Notes: generated by a model from the sequence alone, not told the origin. 64,000 nucleotides of DNA from Gigantopelta aegis (GCF_016097555.1 NC_054713.1:7203809-7267808), one strand, 5' to 3'. Positions 1-12,184 are shown, counted from the first letter of the stretch. Made by a program: numbers and translations.

Positions 1-620
1 AAATTCTCAAATTTCGGCAAAAACAATAGAGAAATTAGGGCAAAATGAGCTGGCCTGAACACTTTTCACCATATATTTTCATTATTCTATCCAAAATATT
101 AATGGTAATCCATGTAAAAATGCGTTGCGATTCGTTTGCATGTTTAATTTAAAAAAATGTCCTCTCCCATCTCCTTAAAGTGCAGATATATGATGTATTG
201 AGCTATATCAATCAACATATTATTTGTGCAAAAGACTGAAAACTTGTCGCCGTGGGGCCTGGTGTTGGAGAAAAATCCTCAAAAAGTCGAGATATTCGGG
301 CAAAATGAGCTGTCCTGAAACTTTTTCACCATGTATTTCCATCATTCTAGCAACAATATTGGTTCCATGTAAAAATGCATAGTGATTAGTTTGCAAACCT
401 ATGTAACTATAAGGCAGTTGGGTAATTTTGGTAGTTTTATTTAATTCGAGCACACACACACACTATAAAAATGGGAGCCAGTACAAGTATTACGAGTAGA
501 ATTATGGTAATACATTGTGAAAAGTTTCAGACCAGAATATTTTTTCCCGAATATATCCATAGTTTTTACCAGAAATCGAAGATTTGTTCCACACACTCGT
601 CTCGTATGCTTATGTCACAT
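1..620. repeat. Unclassified direct and inverted repeat
   Basis: A block around GGGCAAAATGAGCTG occurs directly at 39-150 and 296-403 and again inverted at about 497-600 (GTGAAAAGTTTCAG side). It looks like the end of a foldback element or a rearranged repeat. No gene seen. Confidence 0.45.
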
Positions 621-814
621 TCGCATCCGGGCCTGTTAAAGTGTTCGCAGCTTGATATTGCATAATAAATCACTGCTACATAATATTAAGCACGCATGAA
701 CAAGTACAACGTAGTAATATACCCGCAACAATTACCGGACAACAAATCCGCGCTTAGTAACCACCTACACGTTAAAACGTTTTTATTTTTAATCTGCTCC
801 AACAAGCTTACTTA

Positions 815-992
815 CCACAAATCAAGTTTTACCGTTATCGATCGCTAGAAACTACTGCCGCAAGCCGGACGGGTGACCAATCAGACGGCGCGTATACTGC
901 TGGTTTCTCCGTGTTGCTAGCAGTCGAAGTCGCATAGCGCTGTTGACATTCACAACCGGTAGTTGGCCAAAGAAATTATTACAAGACACAAA
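815..992 (+). promoter_or_regulatory. Promoter and non-coding exon 1 of LC8 copy A
   Basis: Holds the motif TAGAAACTACTGCCGCAAG (846-864), a gap of 12 bp, then CCAAT (877-881), and downstream a 5' UTR block beginning GCGCTGTTGACATTCACAAC and ending in the donor GTAAGT at 993. The same order and spacing recur at copies B, D and E. An intron from 993 to 3351 would join this exon to the LC8 coding exon. CCAAT boxes are known NF-Y sites; the role of the 19-bp motif is unknown. The transcription start is not determined. Confidence 0.75.
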
Positions 993-1306
993 GTAAGTGT
1001 CCTAAAGTTACTGTTACATGTGTATAATAGTTATTATATTAATGGTTTGTGTGGTATTTTGTACTGGTTGTAGCAGTCTAGTTGATGAGAGCACTAAAAT
1101 CGTCTGATGGGGTGTGCCGGTTAACATTGTAACATGTAAGGCCTAGTTACGGTATCGTACCGGAAACGTCTGTTATAGGTGCGTTCAGTTGATGCAAACG
1201 CTTCGTGGCGCTACGGAACTGTTGGTAAACTGTTTGTAACTTTTAAAAATGGATTTATGTAGTAATTGTAAATGAAGGCGAAAGGACATGAACCATATAA
1301 ATCGTT

Positions 1307-1600
1307 AGAGGGACAGACCATAGTTTCAACACGTGAAAATTAACACAAGTTTAGTTAATCTACAAACCTATAACATTTGGATAAACTTACAATTGAGTGA
1401 AACACGAGTCTTTGACTTTGAAATGGTGAAATACCCTCTAAAAATAGACTAAAACTCGACTCCATAACTGTTACTTCTCAGACGCACGTGCGTTTTTAAA
1501 AATACGATAAATGCATTTTGTGAAACTTAAAACACCAGGAAGACCAAAAACACTTCGAATGAGGAGTGGGCGGTGTGACCCGTAAATGAGTTACATAATT
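1307..1600 (-). mobile_element. MITE family M2, partial copy
   Basis: Begins AGGGACAGACCATAGTTTC and runs through a segment with CGACTCCATAACTGTTACTT that matches, in reverse, the fuller copy at 15775-16352. Lies in the intron of LC8 copy A. The far end is not recognisable. Confidence 0.6.
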
Positions 1601-2153
1601 TTTGTAATTATTTGAGGTCAGATTCGTGTTCGAGACAATTGAAAAGTTCCGAGAAACAGTTAATTCTGACCTGGTCAGACCGTCAATCTCTACGTAGCTT
1701 TGACCGGTGTGTACGATTAGAGGGTTTATCACCAGGCGATCGATCGTACGCAACCACAGACCACATAAGTCACAGTTATCTCCCGTACTTCCCTTCTGGT
1801 GACTTACTCAGTCATACGGTGTGAAGGAAACTCTCCTGCATGACTGTTAATCAAGGATTAACATTAAATGATTTTTCCTTTCCTCATGTGTGTGTCTACA
1901 CATCACTATGTAATTGTCTTATTGTATTATATTGTATTTGTTTAGGAGTACCTAGTGAGTTGGTAAACTTGTTCCTAATCCTTTTATTGTTTATGCAGAA
2001 AATTATGTTCAGGGGACTAGTTGACTAAACTCATGCAAATTTGCGATCTCGCAGTGCAATGCTAAAAGACTTGCAAAGAGGATGCTTTGTTGTCTAGCAG
2101 AGCCTAAGAGAGCTTTATGAACTAGGCCCCTGGTATATTATTCATAGAAAATC

Positions 2154-2556
2154 TTAAAGGGACATTCCTGAGTTTGCTGCAATTTTTTAAGATGTTATCG
2201 ACTAACAGAGACTTTCTAACTATTGCAATTACATATCAAATATATTTTTCTACATAAAATATTAGTGGCTGTATATTAAACGTGTTTCTGAACGTTCTAA
2301 TATTTGTACTAGGTTAAATTTCATTTTATTTCCTCTTTTTTTTTTTCTTTTTTTTTCGTACGCATGAAATTATTTGAAGACGAAATCCAGTTTGGGCTTC
2401 TTACAAATTTTAAGACGACCAGAAATACATTGAATGTACAGACAGACACTGATATTCTAAACAAGAAAATATATTTGATATGTAAGTTTAATCGTAGAAA
2501 TAGTTTATTAGTCGGAAACATCTTACAATGCAGCAAACTCAGGAATGTCCCTTTAA
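2154..2556. mobile_element. MITE family M1, TTAA target
   Basis: Both ends read TTAAAGGGACATTCCTGAG inward, with TTAA at each boundary. Non-coding. Other copies at 10069, 37067, 47909 and 55540. Confidence 0.8.
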
Positions 2557-2689
2557 GGCAGAGATGAATAATATTTTACTTGTGGAATGCAGTAAATTGC
2601 ATTTCAAGACATCTAGTTTTCAATATTGCATGTGGAAGTATACCCTTGAACCCCTTAGAAAATTTGCTTTGCGGCCTCGATCTCAGTCA

Positions 2690-2735
2690 TCCCCCCCCCC
2701 CCCCCCCCCCCCCAATATTTACTTGGTTCCGCCAC
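2690..2735. repeat. Poly-C tract with CACTGGCGTAG-family element fragment
   Basis: A run of about 22 C, followed by sequence ending in CCGCCACGCCTGTG that resembles the end of the M3 elements. Confidence 0.4.
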
Positions 2736-2881
2736 GCCTGTGTGTTTTCAAGTAATCAAAGGACTTAACCTCTATAGTAATTTTTTTATAATTAATCATT
2801 TTTAGTTATTTCCATTCCATTCCATTCCGTGTTGCCCAGAGTATAGTATTAAATACCGACTTAAGTATTTTAAATAAAAAA

Positions 2882-3205
2882 AACACCGGCCTCGATGGTG
2901 TAGTGGTTAAGCGATAGGTACTGAGTTCGCATCCCAGTGTCGGCTCCCACGCAGAACGAGTTCAACTTAAGTTTGACTTATAAGTGTAAGGCCACTGCAC
3001 CCTCTTCTCTCTCACTTCGACGCCATATAACTGTAAATAAAATGTGTTGAGTGCGTCGTTAAATAAACCATTTCTTTTCTCTCTCACTAACCACTAACAA
3101 CTAACCCGTTGTCCTGGACACACAGTTCAGATAGCTGAGGTGTGTACCCAGGACAGCGTACTTGAACCTTAATGGGATATAAGCACGAAAATAAGTAGGA
3201 AAGAA
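2882..3205 (+). mobile_element. SINE S3 with a 61-bp SINE tail inserted
   Basis: tRNA-like head CCGGCCTCGATGGTGTAGTG and the S3 body ending GGATATAAGCACGAAAATAAG. A short S1-type tail (3016-3076) is inserted and flanked by an 11-bp duplication TTCTCTCTCAC (3005-3015 and 3077-3087). Confidence 0.8.
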
Positions 3206-3322
3206 AATTTGAAGAAGAAAAAAAACCCCATCATAATCCTCTTGCAGTGTTTTCAGGAAACATTTTACTTTACAGACAGGAAACTAACAGATATGTGTTT
3301 GTTTTTTCCCCTTACTGATTAA

Positions 3323-3622
<300 letters not shown>

Positions 3623-3952
3623 AGGATGTGATTGAGAGATGCCTCGCTACGGGAAGGACCAAATAAACAGTCATGAATCTCGGGATTAAACGAATGAATG
3701 GAGTTTAAATGTATCTGATGTGATACTTGAAGAAGGAAAACAAATTTGTTAAGATGAAGTGACAATGTTATAGTAATATGAATGGCGTTTCTTCCGTGGA
3801 TTTCTTTTACTTTATTTTCATTTTTTTTTTTTTTTTTACTGTATTCTAGAACTTGAATTTATATTCGTACTTGCTTTCTGTGTGGACGTTTTCATTTTCT
3901 TGTGTAATATTTATAACATGTCTTGACTGTGATAACATACGGTAGAACATAC
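3623..3952 (+). other. Probable 3' UTR and flank of LC8 copy A
   Basis: A/T-rich sequence after the stop codon. An AATAAA lies at about 3661, only some 40 bases after the stop. It shows no clear similarity to the 3' UTR shared by copies B, C and D. Contains a T tract near 3820-3837. The true 3' end is not known. Confidence 0.4.
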
Positions 3953-4431
3953 AGGGGACGATATTTCAAATTTTAGGTAACCAGAACGTAGTTCATCTAG
4001 GTAACCTATTGTTTGAACACACGAATTTATATTTGCATAGAGCATAGAATTCTGCTGATTGAAAGGTTTGCTTACTGTGATAGCATATGGTGGAATAGAA
4101 AACGATATTTCAAAATCTTAGGTAACCAGAACGTAGTTCACCTAAGTAACCGATTGTTTGGTCACACGAATTTATGTTTGCATAGCGAATATAATTTTGC
4201 TGATTGAAAGGTTTGCTTACTGTGATAGGATACGGTTGAGCAGGGGACTGATTGTTTGGTCAAGCGAATTTTATTTGCATAGCGATTAGGATTTTGCTGA
4301 TTCTGAAGTTTGCAACTTTTAATATTAGAATGCAAAGGTTCGCCACGTAATCGATCGGTTGATCGCGTGAATTTGAAGTTGCGTAACCGTCACGCGAACA
4401 GAACGACGGTTCTTGTGAAATATTGTGCCCT
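3953..4431. mobile_element. TIR element M10 with internal duplications
   Basis: Ends AGGGGACGATATTTC and, inverted, AGGGCACAATATTTC. The left part contains a segment of about 140 bp repeated more than twice (3960-4300) with GGTAACCAGAACGTAGTTCA. Right part has the CGGTTACGCAAC unit that is expanded in the copy at 12685. Confidence 0.65.
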
Positions 4432-4651
4432 GGTGGAATCGATCAAAACTTCGATGTGCTCGTTGCTTACTTTTGCTTACGTCTTCGTGTCGCTAGCTTG
4501 TGATGAACTTGCCAACACACTTCTGCAAAAGCAGCGCCGGTTGGTTGGAAGTTGAGAAGGATTGCTCCGCTTGTATATTTTGTTATTGTTATCGAAAAAA
4601 ATAAATCGGTATTGTTTAAGACCCTTGTTGTTTTTATTTGACATTACAGTA

Positions 4652-4955
4652 AATTTGTCTTTGTATAACGACAACACTAGAGCACATTGATGAATTAATC
4701 ATCGGCTATTGGATGTCAAACATTTGGTAATTCTGGTAGTCACCGAAGGAAACCCGCTACATGTTTCGTAATGCAGCAAGAGATATTTTTATATGCCACA
4801 GACAGAAAAGCACATATCACGCCTTTTGACCAGTGGTGCACTGGATGGAATGAGAAAATCCCAATCGGTTGAATGGATCCACCGAGGTGGGTTCGATCCT
4901 GCGACGCAAGCATCTCAAGTGAACACTCAACCGACTGAGCTACATTCCGTTCCGA
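4652..4955 (-). mobile_element. SINE S4, t1 tail
   Basis: Minus-strand copy, tail side first (CGACAACACTAGAGC), ending in the head ACCGACTGAGCTACA. The head is tRNA-like. Confidence 0.75.
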
Positions 4956-5043
4956 CATTACCATATGACATATTGTTGAATGGAACTTACGGAACCCAGA
5001 AATCCGGGGGGGGGGGGGGGGGGGGGTTGTTCAGTCGGTTGAT

Positions 5044-5331
5044 AAAGTTTGTCTTGTTTAACGACACCACTAAAGCATATTGATTACTTAATCATCGGCT
5101 ATTGGATGTCAAACATCTGGTAATTCTGACATGGTCTTAGAGAGGAAAACCGCTTCATGTTTCCATTCGCAGCGAGGGATCTTTAGATGGACCATCCCAC
5201 ACACAGGATAGCACATACCACGGCCTTTGATATACCAGTCGTGGTGCACTGGCTAGAACGAGAGCTAGCCCAATGGGCCCACCGACGGGAATCGATCACA
5301 GACCGACCGCGCATCAAGCTACGTCTCGCCC
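5044..5331 (-). mobile_element. SINE S1, t1 tail
   Basis: Shows TTTAACGACACCACTAAAGC at the tail side and a GATCGATC box-B region near the head at 5290-5331. Preceded by a run of about 20 G at 5007-5026. Confidence 0.8.
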
Positions 5332-5850
5332 TTGTTACTATTGTCGTCTATGAGATTTGATTTGGTGGTACACACCCTGAAACAGTTACGGTACGTACCT
5401 CTCATTTCTTGTTTAGGTTTCGCTACACAGATGTCATCTGCCATTGAAATCCATGTTAAATTGCCCAAGTTCAAACGAAGATTGCTAATAGAACGGGTTC
5501 TCGTTGGCACTAACAAGATACACCATTGCGAACATACATTATATAAGCATTTATTTTCACTCCAAAATTGAGAACTTTTCCGTCTCAGTTTTTTGCTCTA
5601 TGACCGCATCTGGCTGTAGTACCGGTCCGAACAGGTGGTTCATTAACCGATTCACCCCGGCTGTCACTTGCGCTGTATACCCATGTCCCAAAAGGTTGAT
5701 GCACAATATTACAAAATAACATGGGCAAAATACAGCCAGAAGGCTTACCATTAAACATACATATTGTTTTAATTCTTCACCATTTCCTAGAAGTGAATAT
5801 GTAAACCATAACGTGTCACAATTAGGAACTATAGTGGACGTGATCAATCA
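5332..5850 (+). repeat. Unclassified dispersed repeat (copy at 24590-25040)
   Basis: The part 5390-5850 is closely similar along its length to 24590-25040, in the same orientation (shared stretch ATGACCGCATCTGGCTGTAG). The part 5332-5395 belongs to another family with GTCGTCTATGAGATTTGATT. No coding potential recognised. Confidence 0.6.
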
Positions 5851-5946
5851 ACTCTCACCCGGAAGTGATCTGTGTAGTGAGACCTTAGTCTGGGGCGGAA
5901 TATAGTATTCTAAAAAAAAAATTCAGCTGTCAATCTTTCACGTCAC

Positions 5947-6168
5947 GGGGGCGGAACGTAGCCCAGTGGTAAAGGCCGTGGTATGTGTTATCCTGTCTAT
6001 GGGATGGTGCATATCTAATATCCCTTGCTGCTAATCGAAAAGAGTAGCCCATGAAGTGGCGACCGCGGGTTTCCTCCCTCAATATCTGTGTGGTCCTTAA
6101 CCATATAACTGTGCATACGATGTGTTGAGTGTGTCGTTAAATAAAACATTTCCTTCCTTCCTTTCACT
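5947..6168 (+). mobile_element. SINE S1, t2 tail, internally deleted
   Basis: Head GTAGCCCAGTGGTAAAGG joins directly to GCCGTGGTATGTG, so box B is missing. Ends in CATTTCCTTCC. Confidence 0.8.
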
Positions 6169-6380
6169 TGAGTTGTTACTCATCGTTGGATCGATCGCGT
6201 TCAAAGGTGTTGCTGTTGTTGCAGTTTGTGGGTTGTTGTTTTTTCTTCAGTTATAAATAGTGCACTTGACTGGTGCATGTATCCAGCGGCCTTGGTATGT
6301 ACTGTCCTGCCTACGAAGGTACATATAAAAGAGCATTGGCTGCATTTCGTTAGGTGCACATGTACAGCGGGTTTATGTTA

Positions 6381-6698
6381 AAGTGTTTTATTTTGTTTAA
6401 CGACAGCACTAGAGTACATTGATTTATTAATCATCGGCTGTTGGATATCAAACATATGGTAATTCTGACTCGTAGTCATCAGAGGAAACCCGTTACATTT
6501 CCCCTAATGCAGCAAGGGATCTTTTATATGCACTTTCTCACAAACAGAAAAGCACACACCGTGGCCTTTGACCAGATGTGGTGCACTGGTTGGAATGAGA
6601 AAAAATCCAATCACTTGAATGGATCCGTCGAGGTGGTTCGATCCTCCGACGCAAAACACCCCAAGCGAACACTCAATCGACTAAGCTAAATTTCGCCC
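6381..6698 (-). mobile_element. SINE S4, t1 tail
   Basis: Tail TTTAACGACAGCACTAGAG at left, head with CTCAATCGACTAAGCTAAAT at right. Confidence 0.8.
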
Positions 6699-6766
6699 CG
6701 TCATTACACTATGACAGATTGTTAAATGAAGGGTGGGGAGGGGGAGGGTTAGCTCAGTCAGTTGAT

Positions 6767-7011
6767 ATAGTCTGTTTTGCTTAACGATACCACTAGAGCA
6801 CATTGATTAATTAATCATCGCCTATTGGATGTAAAACATTTGGTAATTTTGACAGTCTTAGACAGGAAACCCGCTACATTTTTCCATTAGTAGCTAGGGA
6901 TCTGTAATATGCACCCTCCCACAGACAGGATAGCACATACCACAGCCTTTGATATACCAGTCGTGATGTACTAGCTGGGACGAGAAATAGGCCAATGGGC
7001 CCACCGACGGG
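6767..7011 (-). mobile_element. SINE S1, head-truncated
   Basis: t1 tail at left; stops in the CACCGACGGG segment, so most of the tRNA-like head is lost. Confidence 0.75.
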
Positions 7012-7229
7012 ACACTTTATGTTAAAGTCCTAAACATAACCACCTCAAGAAAAGGAAAAATAATAATTCAGTAGGGACAAACTTAATCATTTTAACTTAT
7101 TGAATATCATCTTAATATATGTGCACTGTGTCAACGATACCCAGAATCATAAATATAAATACTACCACACATCACGCAAGGGTATAAAATTAAGAATGGA
7201 ATCTTTCATTGCTCACTTTATTTATTTAT

Positions 7230-7489
7230 TTCAACTTATTTTCGTGCTTATATCCAATTAAGGTTCAAGCACGCTGTCCTGGGCATACACCTCAGCTATT
7301 TGGGTTGTCTGACCAAGACAGTGGGTTAGTTGTTAGTTGGTTAGTGGTTAGTGAGAAAGAAGAGGGTGTAGTGGTCTTACACCTACCCGCTGAGTCCTTA
7401 AGAACTCGCTCTGGGTGGGAGCCAGTACCGGGCTGCGAACCCTGTATCTACCAGCCTGCAGTCTGATGGCTTAACCACTGCGCCACTTT
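7230..7489 (-). mobile_element. SINE S3
   Basis: Minus-strand copy: TTCAACTTATTTTCGTGC at left and GGCTTAACCACTGCGCCAC at right, with box-B-like GGTTCGCAGCCCGG in reverse. Confidence 0.75.
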
Positions 7490-7930
7490 AAATACAACCA
7501 CAGGGGCGGATCTAACGGAGGAACGTACGTATAAATATATATTTATATTCACGTGCCTTTTTTTATTGCAAAAATTCATTGGGTTGCTCTTTTCACGAGT
7601 TGGTTCTTGTACCCATTTCCCCTTACCCTTTCACCTCCACTATATATTTTCTGAATTCGACCCTAAACAACCACCCGTACCAGTAGTACCGCACGAAATG
7701 ATGTATAATGATACACTCAATCATAGCAATAAACCTTTTTTTATGGGGGTGGGGGGTGGGGTGCAATTTCAAAAAGGCTTCATGCATGTTTCAAGAATTA
7801 TGATGGTATTAGCCACACTGGTATTAAATAATACAGCCCCAATGAAACAATATTTTATGATATTTAACGACTGCCAAATAAAGCCTATCATATATCGTTA
7901 GTGGCAGCATTAACTGCTCTGTTGAATTCG

Positions 7931-8346
7931 GGGCGGGACGTAGTCGAGTGGTAGAGCATCCCCTTGATGCGCGGTCGGTCTAGGATCGACCCCTGTGGGT
8001 GGGCCCCTTGAGCTATTTCTCGTTCCAGCCAGTGCACCACGACTGGTATATCAAAGGCCGTGGTATGTTCTATCCTATCTATGAGAAGGTGCATATAAAG
8101 AACCCCATGCTACTAATGAGAAAATGTAGCGGGTTTCCTCTCTAATACTCATGTCAAAATTATCAAATGTTTGACATCCAATAGCCTATGATGGATACAT
8201 CAATGTGCTCTATCCCAGACAGGATAGCACATACCACGGCCTTTGGTATATAATTCGTGGTGCATTATGGGCCCACCGACGGGGATCGATCCTAAACTGC
8301 CTGCGCATCAGGCGAACGCTTTACAACCGGGCTACGTCCCGCCCTC
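7931..8346 (+). mobile_element. SINE S1 followed by an inverted S1 fragment
   Basis: Plus-strand S1 with t1 tail to about 8202, then a minus-strand S1 head half to CGTCCCGCCC at 8346. The two form an inverted pair able to fold back. Confidence 0.7.
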
Positions 8347-8540
8347 ACTAAACATTGTGCCCCCCTACCACCACCACTCAAGACATTCTTCCTAAAAATA
8401 TATGCTTTTTATAATCGATTTTTTGTTCTCTCGTTAAATTTAGGATATCGTGTAATTGGTTGTAACAGGTTGTATTGCATAATGACAAACACATATCATA
8501 CTAGTATGTATAAATGGTTTACACAGCATTTAATTTGAGT

Positions 8541-8620
8541 CGTGTGTTTTAAACTCGCAGACCCTAGTTTTAGCACGTGGAAGTGTATACCAAGTTTGGT
8601 TAATCTACAGACCTGTACCG
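8541..8620 (+). mobile_element. M2 MITE fragment
   Basis: Short match to the M2 end (AGACCCTAGTTTTAGCACGTG and TTAATCTACAGACCTGTA). Confidence 0.4.
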
Positions 8621-8657
8621 CACCGGTGGGGTGGGGTGGGGGTGGGGGGGGGGGGTG

Positions 8658-8881
8658 CTATTTCTCACTCTAGCCAGTGCAACACGACTGGTACATCAAA
8701 GGCCGTGGTATGTGCTATCATGTCTATTGGATGGTGCATATAAAAGATCCCTTGCTGCTAATCGAAAAGAGTAGCCTATGAAGTGGCGACAGCGGGTTTC
8801 TTCTCAATATCTGTGTGGTCCTTAACAATATAACCGTAAATAAAATGTGTTGAGTGCTTCGTTAAATAAAACATTTCCTTT
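8658..8881 (+). mobile_element. SINE S1, t2 tail, 5' truncated
   Basis: Starts in GCTATTTCTCACTCTAGCC after a G-rich run and continues to the t2 tail. Confidence 0.75.
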
Positions 8882-9004
8882 GATAAAACATTTCCTGTGC
8901 ACCGCACCTGGATAAAATTAAAATAGAGGCAAGAAATAGCCTCTAGCGTTGAAACGAGGAAATACATCTGAGAGGTACGTGCGTTCTTTAGAATTATTAG
9001 AAAC

Positions 9005-9257
9005 ACCACCGATGGTTAAGCCATCGGACATACGGCTGATAGGTATAGGGTTCGTAGCCCGGTACCGTCTCCCATCCAGAGAGAGTTTTAGCGACTCGAT
9101 GGGTAGGTGTAAAACCACATCATCTTCTCTCTCACTAACCACTAACCCACTGTTCAGGACAGACAGCACAGATAGCTAAGTTCGCGTATGTGTGTGTGCC
9201 CAGGACAGCTTGCTTAAACCTTAATTGGATATAAGCACGAAAATAAGTTGAAATGGA
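9005..9257 (+). mobile_element. SINE S3
   Basis: Head GATGGTTAAGCCATCGG, box B GGTTCGTAGCCCGG region, end GATATAAGCACGAAAATAAG. Confidence 0.75.
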
Positions 9258-9490
9258 AATTAGAAACACCAGAATGATCAGAAACACTTCGGATGTACGG
9301 AAATGGAAAATCTAAACAATAAATTCTAAGTAATCATAAATGTTTATGAATAATTTTAATTGTTAAAAAGTATGTTAGTACAAAATCTACAATGACAGCA
9401 CTCATTGCAGTCCCTTTACCCCCCCCCCCCCCCCCACGACTAGGACTGTACAGGTAAGAAATATAACTCTGTCGTGATAATGGATGGAAA

Positions 9491-9980
9491 TCTTTTATGT
9501 AACGACGCACTCAACACATTTTATTTAGTTATATGGCGTCAGACATATGGTTAAGGACCACAGATATTGAGGGAGGAAACCCGCTGTTGCCACTTCATGG
9601 GCTAATCTTTTCGATTAGCAACAAGGGATATTTTATATGTACCATCCCACAGACAGGATAGCACATACCACATCCTGTGTTATACAAGTCGTGGTGCACT
9701 GATTTATTAATTATCGGCTATTGCGTGTCAAACATTTGGTAATTCTGACTTAGTCAATAGTGTAAACCCGCTACATTGTTCTTAATGCAGCAAGGGATCT
9801 TTTATATGCACTTTTCCACAGTCAGGAAAGTATATACCACGGCTTTTGACCAGTTGTGGTGCACTGGTTGGAACGAGAAAAAACCAATCAGTTGAACGGA
9901 TCCACTGAGGTGGTTCGATCCTGCGACGCAAGCATCTCAATCGAGCGCTCAACCGACTTAACTAGATCCCGCCTCCGCCC
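9491..9980 (-). mobile_element. Chimera of partial S1 (t2) and S4 SINEs
   Basis: 9491-9700 is a minus-strand S1 t2 copy that stops mid-body; 9701-9980 continues as a minus-strand S4 t1 copy ending in ACTAGATCCCGCC. The join is abrupt. Confidence 0.65.
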
Positions 9981-10068
9981 CGCTAATAGAATCGTGTTCG
10001 AAATCCAACAGCAGATGGTTAATATATCAGCATGCTCTAATGTCGTAAAACGAACGACAAATCTTTTT

Positions 10069-10270
10069 TTAAAGGGACATTCCTGAGTTTGCTGCATTGT
10101 AAGATGTTTCCGACTAATAAAATATTTCAGAAACAGGTCTAATATACAGCTACTAATATTTTGTGCATAAAATATATTTGATATGTAATTAGTAATTACA
10201 ATCGTTAGAAAGGCTCCGTTAGTCGACAACATCTTAAACATTGCAGCAAACTCAGGAATGTCCCTTTTTA
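10069..10270. mobile_element. MITE M1, deleted copy
   Basis: Both TTAAAGGGACATTCC ends are present but the interior is about 200 bp shorter than at 2154. Confidence 0.75.
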
Positions 10271-10324
10271 AAAACAAATTGTAACTTTTATCACTTAATA
10301 ATTATAAACCACAGACTATAAATC

Positions 10325-10480
10325 ATACAAACAGTTTTATTGTAGATAACGATAACAAAAATTACAAACAGAGTAATCGTTCTTCACTTGCAGCCAGATG
10401 GCGCTGTTTTTTGTTTTTCAGAAGAGTGTCGTATAGTTCAAAACGAGCGAGACACAGTTTCGTATACAATATGAAAACTA
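10325..10480 (-). terminator. Poly(A) signal and distal 3' UTR of LC8 copy B
   Basis: AATAAA on the minus strand at 10336-10341, preceded by a block also found near the ends of copies C and D (about 18111 and 22265): a TTATCTA stretch, AATTGTAA/TTTGTAATT-like sequence and a GGCGC(T)-containing segment followed by CTCGCTCGTTTTGAAC-like sequence. Conservation in three copies is good evidence for a real 3' UTR end. Confidence 0.6.
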
Positions 10481-10622
10481 ACATTTTAGGCAATCTTACT
10501 TCAATTTTGGACGACTCCAAGGCATAGTATCACAGTCGAGTATTTTACATACACATACACACAAAATGCACGGATCAAAACAAATACAAAATGATCTACA
10601 AGATAGAGTTCAAACTAAAACC

Positions 10623-10975
10623 CAGGGCTCACCTTGTCCATTGCCAAATTAGCCAACTGCTGCATTTTATTCAAAATGGCTACAACATTTAGCCTTTGGC
10701 TAATAACAAAATACTCTTACATATTTCAAAATGCAGTCCTCTGAAAATTGCGAGAACGGTCGTTTCGTTTCGTTCGCGCAAAGCTACTTTTGCGTAACCT
10801 ATTTTTTGTTCACGCAACATTTTGAGCACCATTTACATAGATATAACGGGTTACGCAAAAATTAAATGAGTTACATGGATTTATTTTTGCATAACCGATA
10901 AATGGGTCACGCAGATTTAAATTCACAAAGGCCTGAAAATTGGCAAAAACTAAATGTGTACCAGTGTGAGCCCTG
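10623..10975. mobile_element. TIR element with CAGGGCTCAC ends in LC8 B 3' UTR
   Basis: Perfect 10-bp inverted termini CAGGGCTCAC. The ends resemble hAT termini, but no 8-bp target duplication is seen. Interior contains a Thr/Arg-free, non-coding run with GGGTTACGCAAAAA and GTCACGCAGATT, also present at 11958-12150. Confidence 0.6.
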
Positions 10976-11205
10976 TAATCGTACAGTATACAACACCAAG
11001 AGAGGAGAGAAAAAGCAGCCCTCGAAAGTACATGGCAGTATAGGCATCAAGTCGTCTTTCACGTGATTAGCACTTCCATCTTGACAAATTTGATTAGTGC
11101 CCTTTGACCCCAACCCCCCGGTCAGATACATATATAATCATATTTCTTGAGATTCACGAATGCTTCTTTGATTGGTCACTGTCATCTTGAGAAATTTTCT
11201 CCCTG

Positions 11206-11475
11206 CTATCCAGATTTGAAGAGAAGAATTGCAACCTGTCCCAAATAGAAGTAAATAAAATGCTTTGTTTCGTGTGTGACGTAACTTCCAAAGTTCCTTC
11301 CGACAATGCAATGCCATGTCGGGTTGTACTTCTTGTCGAACTCTTTCTTGATGAAGGCGGCAATGTCCTTCTCGATGTTGTACTTTTCCATGGCCTGGGT
11401 GGAACAGTCCAGAGCGTCTTGTTGCATCTCCTCGGACATGTCCGCGTTTTTGACCACAGCTTTTCTTTCCGTCAT
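11206..11475 (-). CDS. DYNLL: Dynein light chain LC8, copy B
   Basis: Complete 89-residue LC8 on the minus strand. It starts [17 protein letters not shown], keeps the groove strand [12 protein letters not shown] (residues 59-70) and ends LLFKSG with Ser88. A leucine replaces the usual valine at residue 22 (QQDALDC). The start is fixed by the family's N-terminus and by the acceptor AG at 11477-11478, one base before the ATG exon; an in-frame upstream ATG lies in the intron. Its first exon is most likely at 14134-14345, giving an intron of about 2.7 kb. Its 3' UTR reaches a poly(A) signal near 10336 and carries a transposon. Nothing in the coding region is broken. Confidence 0.97.
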   Translation of the reverse strand: MTERKAVVKNADMSEEMQQDALDCSTQAMEKYNIEKDIAAFIKKEFDKKYNPTWHCIVGRNFGSYVTHETKHFIYFYLGQVAILLFKSG

Positions 11476-11647
11476 TCTGGAAATAGATAATCGTAGACAA
11501 TGTTTAATGAGGGCGAGCAAAGAGAAATCGATTCTAGAACAGATCGCGAATAGCGCAGGTGCATAGAGCTAAATTGTGCCCTCCCCTTAGCATTATAAAA
11601 GTAATCTAGGATATTAATTTATTGGGAATGGAGTGGTATTAATGTAC

Positions 11648-11881
11648 AAGGAGACGATAATTAAAATCTTCACGCGATGTTCACCTAGGTAACCGATTGT
11701 TTGGTCACGCGGATTATATTTGTATAGCGAAGCGAATATAATTCTGTTGATTCCGAAGTTTTCAACCTTCAGTATTAGAAAGTAAAGGTTCACCACGTAA
11801 CCGATCGGCGGATCGCGTGAAGTTAAAAGTTGCGATGCCGTCGCACGAACAGAACGATGGTTCTCGTGAAATGGTGTGCCC
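11648..11881 (+). mobile_element. TIR element M10, partial
   Basis: Matches the right half of the copy at 3953 (CACGTAACCGATCGG, AGAACGATGGTTCTCGTG). Left terminus degraded. Confidence 0.55.
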
Positions 11882-11957
11882 TTATTTACGAAGCACCAAG
11901 TACTGCAAACCACTGGTTTATACTTCACGTTCACATACATCTGATGCAATCAGGTCT

Positions 11958-12155
11958 ATGAAAATTGCGAGAACGATCGTTTCGTTCGCGCGTTGCTCGT
12001 GCAAATCTAATTTTGCGTAATCTACATTTAATATTTTGTTCGCGCAAAATTTGGAGAACCATTTACTTGGATATAACGGGTTACGCAAAAAGGAAATGGG
12101 TTACCTGGATTTATTTCTGCGTAACCGATAAATGGGTCACGCAGATTATCAATTC
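11958..12155 (+). mobile_element. Fragment related to the element at 10623
   Basis: Shares AATTGCGAGAACG, ATATAACGGGTTACGCAAAA and ATAAATGGGTCACGCAGATT with 10745-10915. Terminal CAGGGCTCAC repeats are absent. Confidence 0.5.
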
Positions 12156-12184
12156 TCAGAGGCATGTGCAACTATTTTCCATAT

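Noticed and set aside
10623-10975. hAT transposon with 8-bp duplication
   Set aside because: The 10-bp ends are hAT-like, but flanks do not match, so the superfamily is left open.
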